NCBI GenBank assembly: GCA_947388185.1
Contig: CANDQP010000004.1
Location: 1-52,378, forward strand
Direction of reading: 5' to 3'
Source of the DNA: an uncultured Dorea sp.
Lineage (GTDB): Bacteria > Bacillota > Clostridia > Lachnospirales > Lachnospiraceae
Length of the DNA stretch: 52,378 nucleotides
Shown here: positions 36,195 through 43,631 of the stretch, piece by piece
Layout of the letters: each line of letters begins with the position of its first letter
How positions within the stretch are numbered: the stretch's first letter is position 1
The notes under the pieces: model-generated
Told to the model about the DNA's origin: nothing
Seen by the model: only the letters and a program-made list of their open reading frames with translations
Databases searched by the model: none
Position numbers and translations under genes: made by a program

Positions 36195-36234
36195 ATACGA
36201 TATATCTAGAACAAAAAATCTAAATATATCGTAT
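36195..36234 (-). terminator. terminator of the accessory Sec / glycosyltransferase operon
   Basis: ATACGATATAT...TAGA pairs with TCTA...ATATATCGTAT (about 15 bp, one mismatch) with an A-rich loop, followed on the minus strand by TTTTTTG. It separates gtfB from the kinase gene. Confidence 0.87.
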
Positions 36235-36259
36235 CATAAGATCTATAGCTTTTCTACAT

Positions 36260-37633
36260 CTATTCTGACAACAATCTCTGGTAACTGTCCGCCGGCTCTG
36301 CCATAGCTGCCTTCTTCTGTTGTTGCAGCATCTTCTTCATCAGCTTCTGATCCGCCATAGCAGTCTTCACATCCTCACACATCTGTTTCCATTTGGCAGC
36401 AGGATAAATATATTCCTTTGCCTCATAATCCGCATTATGCGCCGTCTCCCTGAAGGCAAAGATGAGATGATCATGCAAGAATGCCTTGCTGACAGCCGAA
36501 GCGATCTCCGACTCATGATTAATGTCAAAATAATAATCACACGTATTAAACAATTCATCCAAAACCGCAGTCTTCACCCCCGGGTACAGCCTCACGTTAT
36601 CATATGAATCCATCCCCATCAGCTTAGATGACATCTCTGTAAACGCTGCAATATGAAAATGCATCTGCGGCAGCGCCTTTATAAGATCTTCACAATGTTC
36701 GATATTGTCCGAATTCGTACAGATCAAGGCCTCCGGCCGGCCGCTGTTTTCTCTCTCAAACGGATAAATGAATCCAAGCCTGTGAACCATCTCTTTTTTA
36801 GCGCCGAGAGCGATCAATTTATCGTATGATTGCTTCTTCTGCACCATAACTGCCGCTGTACGGCTGGTATCACCGTTGAAGATCGCCTGCATATTACCCG
36901 GAATATCATCCCTCTTCGGTTCCTGCCAGAACAGAATATCCCGCTTCACCTGAGCCTTTAAGCGGTTAGACACGAAAAACGGCGTAGATAGAGAATTGAA
37001 AAAGATCCTGCTCTGTTTGAGATTCGCACGTACAAAAAAGTGCAGTACAAGCTCTGTCTTATTATGAAAGATAAATATCTCATTTCCTTCATTCAGGATG
37101 ATATCTCCCGTAACAAAATTCTCTACAATAATCTCCCGTCCATCTGCCGAGAAATACGTCTTATTCACCTTCTGTCCCTTTGCATTAAATACCGTCCGGC
37201 CGTAAATCGCCCCATAGCGATTGTAATGGTCACTGGACCGCGCAACACCGCGTTCATCATACCAGTCCACAATTCTCACAAGTCTCTTATGCTCCGGTTT
37301 TGCGTAAAAAATTCTTCCTCTTTCCTTATAGAGATCCTGCACCTTCCCATTGCTGTTCGTTCCGCTGATCTCCCAGTATTCCGGCACCTGAATCTCATTA
37401 AAATACTTCGGCCTGGCTCTGTCTCCCAGCACCTCCTTAAAATTCCCAAGGAAAAATCCATATACCGACATCACATCCTCCGGCAGAAAACCATCGTCCT
37501 CAATCACCACTGCCGGACAGTCGAATCCCGCTAGCTTGAATGACATATGTAACGCCTGACTATCCTGCCCGTAATGATCGAACAGCAGAATTGCATCGCT
37601 TGGTTTCAGATTCATTTCAGCAGTTTTGCCCAT
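36260..37633 (-). CDS. gtfB: accessory Sec glycosylation protein GtfB
   Basis: About 457 residues. GtfB is the inactive GT-like partner of GtfA; together they add GlcNAc to Ser/Thr of the SRR adhesin, GtfB recognising partly glycosylated acceptor. Recognisable blocks are ILLFDHYGQDSQALHMSF, EIQVPEYWEISGTNSNGK, HYNRYGAIYGRTVFNAKGQ, and the C-terminal LFNTCDYYFDINHESEIASA and FAFRETAHNADY. Start: ATG 37633 lies 10 nt after GGAGG. An ATG at 37615, overlapping the gtfA stop as ATGA, gives an N-terminus closer to known GtfB; either is possible. Last gene of the operon. Confidence 0.9.
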   Translation of the reverse strand: MGKTAEMNLKPSDAILLFDHYGQDSQALHMSFKLAGFDCPAVVIEDDGFLPEDVMSVYGFFLGNFKEVLGDRARPKYFNEIQVPEYWEISGTNSNGKVQDLYKERGRIFYAKPEHKRLVRIVDWYDERGVARSSDHYNRYGAIYGRTVFNAKGQKVNKTYFSADGREIIVENFVTGDIILNEGNEIFIFHNKTELVLHFFVRANLKQSRIFFNSLSTPFFVSNRLKAQVKRDILFWQEPKRDDIPGNMQAIFNGDTSRTAAVMVQKKQSYDKLIALGAKKEMVHRLGFIYPFERENSGRPEALICTNSDNIEHCEDLIKALPQMHFHIAAFTEMSSKLMGMDSYDNVRLYPGVKTAVLDELFNTCDYYFDINHESEIASAVSKAFLHDHLIFAFRETAHNADYEAKEYIYPAAKWKQMCEDVKTAMADQKLMKKMLQQQKKAAMAEPADSYQRLLSE

Positions 37634-39102
37634 TGCTCCTTCACCTCCTCCGTCATATACATCTTCGCCTTGGCATAAGAATGTTGATGAAACGCTTCCA
37701 AATCTGCCTCCGTAAACAGCTTGATAATACACTCCGTTAATTTTTGAATCCGTTCTTTCTTCTCCATCTTATCATTCACAGCGATCAGATAGCCGTTCTT
37801 TTTGTCATCGATAAAATTCTGATTGCCGTACCGCACGTCAAAACCAATGATAGGCAGCCCCGAACCAACCGCCTCCATCAGAGTAAGCCCGAAGCCCTCA
37901 CTGGTAGAACCTGCCAGATATGCCTCATAGTTCTTATATACGTCATCAAGATTCTGCTGCCCGCAAAGGTGCACATAATCGCCGCATTTCAGCGCCTCAA
38001 TCATCTTCTTAAGCTTCGGTTCTTCCCCGCCTTTGCCATATATATCCAACGAAACATCCGGCACCTGTTCTCTTGCCTTTACCACTGCTTCAACCAGCCA
38101 GTCCACATGCTTTTCATCCGCCAGTCTTGACGCCGTGATCAAGGAAGACTTCTTCCTGCTCTTCTTAGGACGTTTTAACTCATCAATGCTTCCCACCGGG
38201 ATCGTTACAATCTTAGGACCGATTCCCTTATATTCCTTAAACTGCTTCTTCAACAGGCGGTTCTGGGTATCCGTCGAAGCGACATAGAACTTGATGTGCT
38301 TGTGCTGAGAAAACGCGTATTCATAATAGTTATTCCAAAGAACATGTTCCGCATCCGTACTCCCTTCGCTGAAATGATCCGCATGGATCACAATACCGAT
38401 CTTGGCCAGACCCGCATTCTGCATGATCGCCTGTCCGATTCCCGTCGTTCTGTCAATGATCACCACATCCCGGCGGGTCGGCTTAAGCCGTGATACCATT
38501 TCTCCAACCAATTCTTCCTTAGAGCAGATGAAACGGTCCGGAAACTGGTACATCACCTTATCATCATCCGTAATCTCCTCATAGGCCACCGTTCCGTCTT
38601 CGTTAAAAAATCTGCGTTGGTACAGATGTGCCTTATTATCAAGCGGCGCATAGTATTCTGAATAGATTCTGCAATATGTATAGTAATCTTTTCGGATCAG
38701 GCATCCGTTCGAAACCATCTCAACCCGATGAACCTTGTTTCCCTTCTCATTAACCAGATAAGCCACATAATAACTATTTGATCCCGGAAAGGTATATTTT
38801 ACCGTTCCTCTTTCTCTTGCGCCTGTAAAACGCCTGCTGCCAAAGGTTTTCTCTAACTGCTTCAGCGTGTATGTCACAGGTGACGTCTTACAGTCCGTGA
38901 AAAATGTATACAGCCAGATAACTTCTGAATCTAAGAAGCCGATATTCTCTGTCATATGCTGGATATTATCTCTTGGAAACATATCTGTAAATATGAACTT
39001 TGCATCCTGTCCGATCTCCCGCAGTACCTTCGCACGGTAGGCTTGTGCATACTCTACACCGCTGCTTGCCCATCCGACACCTAAGTTAAAATTGTAAACC
39101 AT
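37612..39102 (-). CDS. gtfA: accessory Sec glycosyltransferase GtfA (GT4)
   Basis: 496 residues from MVYNFNLGVGWASSGVEYAQ, 7 nt after GGAGG. A GT-B fold with an extended beta-sheet domain (about 75-200) inserted in the first Rossmann domain; this add-on contacts GtfB and acceptor peptide. The second Rossmann domain holds the GT4 EX7E motif at Glu402/Glu410 (SEGFGLTLME). GtfA O-glycosylates Ser/Thr of the SRR protein with GlcNAc before export. An in-frame upstream extension to 39216 does not match the family. Its stop overlaps gtfB. Confidence 0.95.
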   Translation of the reverse strand: MVYNFNLGVGWASSGVEYAQAYRAKVLREIGQDAKFIFTDMFPRDNIQHMTENIGFLDSEVIWLYTFFTDCKTSPVTYTLKQLEKTFGSRRFTGARERGTVKYTFPGSNSYYVAYLVNEKGNKVHRVEMVSNGCLIRKDYYTYCRIYSEYYAPLDNKAHLYQRRFFNEDGTVAYEEITDDDKVMYQFPDRFICSKEELVGEMVSRLKPTRRDVVIIDRTTGIGQAIMQNAGLAKIGIVIHADHFSEGSTDAEHVLWNNYYEYAFSQHKHIKFYVASTDTQNRLLKKQFKEYKGIGPKIVTIPVGSIDELKRPKKSRKKSSLITASRLADEKHVDWLVEAVVKAREQVPDVSLDIYGKGGEEPKLKKMIEALKCGDYVHLCGQQNLDDVYKNYEAYLAGSTSEGFGLTLMEAVGSGLPIIGFDVRYGNQNFIDDKKNGYLIAVNDKMEKKERIQKLTECIIKLFTEADLEAFHQHSYAKAKMYMTEEVKEQWAKLLK

Positions 39103-39212
39103 GTTTGCACCTCCATTTCTTATATCAATCCTGTTCATTCTGAAAATCAGACAAATAATATAGACTATTCCAGCACGCCTTAAAATCCTCTTGTCTGAAA
39201 AACTCCTATCCG

Positions 39213-40229
39213 TCAATTATATAACAACTGAAAAAGTGCATCTGTCAGCACTTTCCTTGTAAAAAATCCACCTCGCAGCAATCTGCCAAACGACGCTACA
39301 TTCTGCACCATTTGATCATACTGATCTTTTGTCATCTTTTCGATCTTTTCCACTGCCTCATCTAAAGAATCTACAACCAGTCCGATATTTTTCTGAAAGA
39401 TTGTATCTGCCTCTGGAATACTATTATGAACAATTACTGGAATTCCCGACGCAAGGTAAAGACTTAATTTACTGCAGGCATTCAGTGTCATATACTCTTT
39501 CCAATATTCATGTTCTGTCCACAACAGTCCAAATCCTCCATTACGTCTCATGGTATTTGCTAAAAGATTCTGATCTTGAAACCATCCAAGAAATTCAATA
39601 TTCTCACCATGCTCCCAGTCTCCTTCACTTGCTGTTACAGCCAGTCTGACCGACTCGTACTTCCATCTTTGCACAAACGAAAACTTAAATCCGTCAGTTT
39701 GTCCCGCAAATTGTATCAGCTTATTAAATCGCGGAATCACTGAAGTATTAACGGAAAGAGGGCAATCCCACATCCTCTGCACAACATATTGATGTACATT
39801 CAAACCTTCTTTGTATAAAAAATCTGCCATATTCTGTGAAGGCAGGATAATCAAATCCGCTTGATTATATAACTCAATATATTTACCCAAAAGATATCGA
39901 TTGTTTTCAAACATTAACGGCACAACATCATGAATAAAAAACACCTTTTTTACACCACGGTTTACATTCACCCGTTCCATTAATGCTCTGTCAAAATGTA
40001 CTCCGTTCCACGAAGGAAATTGAAAAATCACAACATCATACCATTTCACTGCTGCCAAAATTCCATCCTGTCTGGCTCGCAACATCTCCGATGAATCAGA
40101 TTCAACCGAATAATGATATATTCCCAATTCATTACAATTCAGTACGCTCTTCGCTATTTCTGCCACCATATGCTGAGACTGTGCCGCTGTTCCGCCTATA
40201 TTGTATATCTTAGTAATATGAATCTGCAT
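39213..40229 (-). CDS. gtf3: Gtf3-type glycosyltransferase (SRR protein second sugar)
   Basis: 338 residues. Strongly similar, from memory, to Streptococcus Gtf3/Nss: MQIHITKIYNIGG start, SVESDSSEMLRARQDGIL, VVIFQFPSWNGVHFD, VFFIHDVVPLMFENNRY, LASGIPVIVHNSIPE and the end LLRGGFFTRKVLTDALFQ. Gtf3 transfers glucose from UDP-Glc onto the peptide-linked GlcNAc, the second step in SRR glycosylation. AAAGGAG lies 7 nt before the ATG. The gene is clearly more AT-rich than gtfA and secA2. A 110-bp gap with an inverted repeat (TCAGACAA 39147-39154 / TTGTCTGA 39191-39198) separates it from gtfA. Confidence 0.93.
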   Translation of the reverse strand: MQIHITKIYNIGGTAAQSQHMVAEIAKSVLNCNELGIYHYSVESDSSEMLRARQDGILAAVKWYDVVIFQFPSWNGVHFDRALMERVNVNRGVKKVFFIHDVVPLMFENNRYLLGKYIELYNQADLIILPSQNMADFLYKEGLNVHQYVVQRMWDCPLSVNTSVIPRFNKLIQFAGQTDGFKFSFVQRWKYESVRLAVTASEGDWEHGENIEFLGWFQDQNLLANTMRRNGGFGLLWTEHEYWKEYMTLNACSKLSLYLASGIPVIVHNSIPEADTIFQKNIGLVVDSLDEAVEKIEKMTKDQYDQMVQNVASFGRLLRGGFFTRKVLTDALFQLLYN

Positions 40230-40254
40230 AATTTGTCTCCTTTCTCAGATCAAA

Positions 40255-41481
40255 TCACATTTCAAACGTAAAACATCCCCTCTTCTTCTGCTGTGCAAGA
40301 AGTAATTTTTGTGTAAATGCCTGATCTTTTTTCAAATATCTTATCACAGGTACTAATTTCTTATAATCCTGTGCAGCATACACACATCCGCCTACCATCA
40401 AATCTCTTTGGTGCACAGTATTTTCAAATCCCATAATCAACAGATTCCTCTGACTTGCTTCATCCACCGCATTATCAATCTCACGATAATGGTTAATATC
40501 AAGGTAGAAATCACACTTCTCCCACAAACTATTCAACTCTTCCTTACTGATCACCGGATAAACCATTACATTTTCCCGCTCTGCTAACTTATACAATTTG
40601 TCTGATACCTGTGTGTGTGCAGCTATGTGGAACACCATTTCCGGCATCTCCTGGCTCAGCTCATCCAATTTTTCAATCTGATCAGAAGCCGTCAAAATCA
40701 GCACATTTTCACTCACATGATTACGCGGATACTGCTCAGGTATAGCATAAAAACGATATCCGTTTTCTCCCCCAACATTCTTATACTTTTCTAAAAGATT
40801 TGAATCAGAAAATAAAACCGCATCCCACACGCTCTCTCCATTTACTTCCAAATCCAGAATCCTACACTGTTCGTCCTGTACAAATAGTATATTTTTATCT
40901 CCCGTTCCGATTTCTGTAATACAGAATTCTATAAATTGAATGTATGAATTAAAAAACGCTTTCACTACGCCATTCTCAAGCAACATAACCACATCATTCT
41001 GCGGCTGAATAACAATTACTTCCTCGTTTCTATCTGAATAATATACTTTCGACTCAACATTTCTATCCACATCTAAAAATTCACTCGTATATTTCAACCC
41101 ATATCTATTATAATAATCAATTTTATAAACCCATCCGTTATCCCCATTCCATTCCACTCGCTGTACAATTTCCTTTTTGGCTGGCTCAGCAAAGTATATT
41201 GTCGCTCTTTTACAACCCGCCTCATATATACTACTGATTCTCCCCTCCGACTGGATTTCCCAGTATTCAGGTACTTCTAATAAATCACAAGTCAATTCTC
41301 TTTCCATGTGCTCTTCCTGATTTTGCAGGGAAACAAAATATTCACATAGTGGACTTACTTCTTCGGACAGAAAACCAAAATCCTCTGAAACTATAATCTT
41401 TAAGTCTATTCCCATATATCTCATTGTTTCCTGCACTTTTCTGGTATTGTCTGTATATTTTTCAAAGAAAATAGTTTTCAT
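40255..41481 (-). CDS. second GtfB-like glycosylation partner
   Basis: 408 residues, diverged from the GtfB at 36260-37633 but with the same landmarks: LKIIVSEDFGFLSEEVSPL, LEVPEYWEIQSEGRISSIYE, YYNRYGLKYTSEFLD, and at the end LWEKCDFYLDINHYREIDN and MGFENTVHQRDLMVGG. It is shorter in the centre than the other copy. Encoded 22 bp after the GtfA-like/GT2 fusion and before gtf3, it probably pairs with the fusion as GtfB pairs with GtfA. AT-rich like gtf3. No catalytic motif is visible, as expected for GtfB-type subunits. Confidence 0.85.
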   Translation of the reverse strand: MKTIFFEKYTDNTRKVQETMRYMGIDLKIIVSEDFGFLSEEVSPLCEYFVSLQNQEEHMERELTCDLLEVPEYWEIQSEGRISSIYEAGCKRATIYFAEPAKKEIVQRVEWNGDNGWVYKIDYYNRYGLKYTSEFLDVDRNVESKVYYSDRNEEVIVIQPQNDVVMLLENGVVKAFFNSYIQFIEFCITEIGTGDKNILFVQDEQCRILDLEVNGESVWDAVLFSDSNLLEKYKNVGGENGYRFYAIPEQYPRNHVSENVLILTASDQIEKLDELSQEMPEMVFHIAAHTQVSDKLYKLAERENVMVYPVISKEELNSLWEKCDFYLDINHYREIDNAVDEASQRNLLIMGFENTVHQRDLMVGGCVYAAQDYKKLVPVIRYLKKDQAFTQKLLLAQQKKRGCFTFEM

Positions 41482-41503
41482 CTTCCCCTCACTTTTCCTG
41501 ATT

Positions 41504-43552
41504 TCAGAAATCTTTTTCTACTTCTCTCCAAAACTCTTCACATTCTTCCTGTGAATAGTACCCTTTTATACTATTCAAACAATTTTGGGTTATTTTTTTT
41601 AACAGCTCTATTCTTTTTTGATTTCCGTTTTCTAAATAGAATAACATTGCATTTTTACGAAATACAAATTTCCTCTTTCTTGAATATTCATTCAATTGAT
41701 CTGCAAGCGTATTACTACGAATAATCCTATCATATTCATAGAAATGTTTATTTAAAAAACACACTTTATTTACATAAGAGAAAATATATGGAGTCCACGC
41801 CTCATCTTCATATAAAAGCACAGGAAATAAATGCTTTTTTATAAGAGATGTACGATACAGTTTATTCCACACTACTATTCCATATCCACTCACAAAATTT
41901 CTTTTAAAAAACATCTCTACAGGCATCCCTGTGTCTTCATTTACCGCATATTCCATGAATCCTACATAACCACTCTCCGTTATTGTATAAAATGAAGTAA
42001 TTGCAACATCACAATCATTCTTTTGAGCAGAAAAATATAACATTTTCATCATATCCGGGCGAATCATATCATCACTATCCATAAACCCGATATATTCTCC
42101 GCTCGCTGCTTCTATTCCCGTATTCCGAGCCGCCGCAACACCTCCATTCTCCTTATGTATCACATTCACATTAGGATAGCATTCCACATACCAATCCAAT
42201 ATATCTGACGTTGAATCCGTACTTCCATCATCCACAACAATAATTTCCAAATCCTTAAGAGACTGTGCCAATGCGTTATCCATAGCTCTGCCAATATAAT
42301 CTTCCGCATTATAAGCAGGTATAATCAGACTCACCGCTAGTTTCCCATACTCTCCCCCTCCACACGCACAATATACAACCCCCGATTCCGCTATCGCCCT
42401 TTTTCCCTTCACCGTATCAACGAAGGCCTTTACCACAAAACCGCTCTCTTTTCCATACCCTTCAATCAAGAAATAGTGCTGATGCTCATTCCTGGTCTCA
42501 CAGATCAATTTCCCCAGCTCATCATAGATCCCGAATCCATCTGATTTCCCTGAAAACACCCAAGACAGAGCCAGATTCTCCCCATACGATTCATTCAAGA
42601 CCATATATGTGAATTCCCCTTCTATAGGAACAACCCGAATCCCCGGAACTGTACAACGATACTCTTTCAATACTTTTATCAGTTCTTTCTTCTGCGCTTC
42701 TGTTGGCACAATTATTGAATCAATCATTTCGGAATAAGAAAACCAGTAATACGGATATTCCTTCAAAAACAATGCCTGTCCGTTCTCATCCTTCGCAAAA
42801 TAATTCCCAGTGTGTACCGCTGCAACGATCCGTGCCGCCCTCCCAAACGTAAAGATTATCCTCATAATCTCCTGCGGCACGGAGGCATCTAAAATAACCA
42901 CATCTCCATTCGAAAAACTCAGTTCACGCACAAATCTGGCAATCAGCTGCTGCTTTGTATATCTCCTGCCGTCAGGAAATATATACCACTCCTTCTCTCC
43001 TTCAAATATCTGGTCATAAGCAACTGACCCATCTCCGCGATAAAAAGAACGCCTCACGAGCTTTGCATACAGCCCATGTTCCGACTTCGCCGTCATGTAA
43101 TAATTGGCATAAGACACCCGGTCCGTATAGATCTCCATACGAAGGAGCTTCGCCCGGCTGAAATAACTGACTCCCTTAAGCAGGCTCTTGTCTCTCTCAT
43201 CCAGCAGGATTGAGGCAATGACATAGCCGTCCTTCACCAGCCAGATCTCTGACTCCCTCTCTTCTACTCTTGCTCCTTCAAAACAAGCCTTTAATTCCAT
43301 AAGCTTATCCTTCGCCTTTATAGACGGACAGACTGTCCGGCTGCCGGTCAGAAATTGATGAAGTCCAAGTATCTGCCCCGCATCTATTCCTGCTTTTTCA
43401 TACAATTCTATTTCGTTCTGGCCTACTATATCTGCACATACATATCTGACCGGACAAGCAATCTCCCCCAATATCTGCTGATGATAGGTCTGTCCATAGT
43501 CTAACTCTGCCCGTGCATATTCCTTTGCCTGACCGAATACATATACCGCCAT
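41504..43552 (-). CDS. GtfA-like acceptor-binding half fused to a GT2 glycosyltransferase
   Basis: 682 residues. Residues 1 to about 315 parallel GtfA: start MAVYVFGQAKEYARAELDYG, an inserted beta-rich domain, then DVVILDASVPQEIM and IIVPTEAQKKELIKVLKEYR. The second Rossmann domain with its EX7E is absent. A beta-sandwich-like segment (about 325-395, FN3-like) follows, then a GT-A GT2 domain (about 404-640): LAVSLIIPAYNAEDYIGRAM, LEIIVVDDGSTDSTSD, FMDSDD (Asp492/Asp494). It lies 79 bp after secA2. Codons and base composition turn AT-rich within the GT2 half. It would extend the adhesin glycan; donor sugar unknown. Confidence 0.88.
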   Translation of the reverse strand: MAVYVFGQAKEYARAELDYGQTYHQQILGEIACPVRYVCADIVGQNEIELYEKAGIDAGQILGLHQFLTGSRTVCPSIKAKDKLMELKACFEGARVEERESEIWLVKDGYVIASILLDERDKSLLKGVSYFSRAKLLRMEIYTDRVSYANYYMTAKSEHGLYAKLVRRSFYRGDGSVAYDQIFEGEKEWYIFPDGRRYTKQQLIARFVRELSFSNGDVVILDASVPQEIMRIIFTFGRAARIVAAVHTGNYFAKDENGQALFLKEYPYYWFSYSEMIDSIIVPTEAQKKELIKVLKEYRCTVPGIRVVPIEGEFTYMVLNESYGENLALSWVFSGKSDGFGIYDELGKLICETRNEHQHYFLIEGYGKESGFVVKAFVDTVKGKRAIAESGVVYCACGGGEYGKLAVSLIIPAYNAEDYIGRAMDNALAQSLKDLEIIVVDDGSTDSTSDILDWYVECYPNVNVIHKENGGVAAARNTGIEAASGEYIGFMDSDDMIRPDMMKMLYFSAQKNDCDVAITSFYTITESGYVGFMEYAVNEDTGMPVEMFFKRNFVSGYGIVVWNKLYRTSLIKKHLFPVLLYEDEAWTPYIFSYVNKVCFLNKHFYEYDRIIRSNTLADQLNEYSRKRKFVFRKNAMLFYLENGNQKRIELLKKITQNCLNSIKGYYSQEECEEFWREVEKDF

Positions 43553-43631
43553 GTTCTCTTTCCCACTTTCATCCTTCTTCGTATTACTATATCAATCCCG
43601 TAAGAAGCTATTACAAATTATTCGTTGGCTC

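Noticed and set aside
36195..36234. Operator for YesM/YesN upstream of the kinase gene
   Set aside because: The arms are followed on the minus strand by a T6 tract just after gtfB, so a terminator explains it more simply; a dual role is not excluded.
41504..43552. Two separate genes wrongly joined
   Set aside because: The frame is continuous through an intelligible linker domain, and no second start with a ribosome-binding site is evident before the GT2 domain. A sequencing error still cannot be excluded without relatives.
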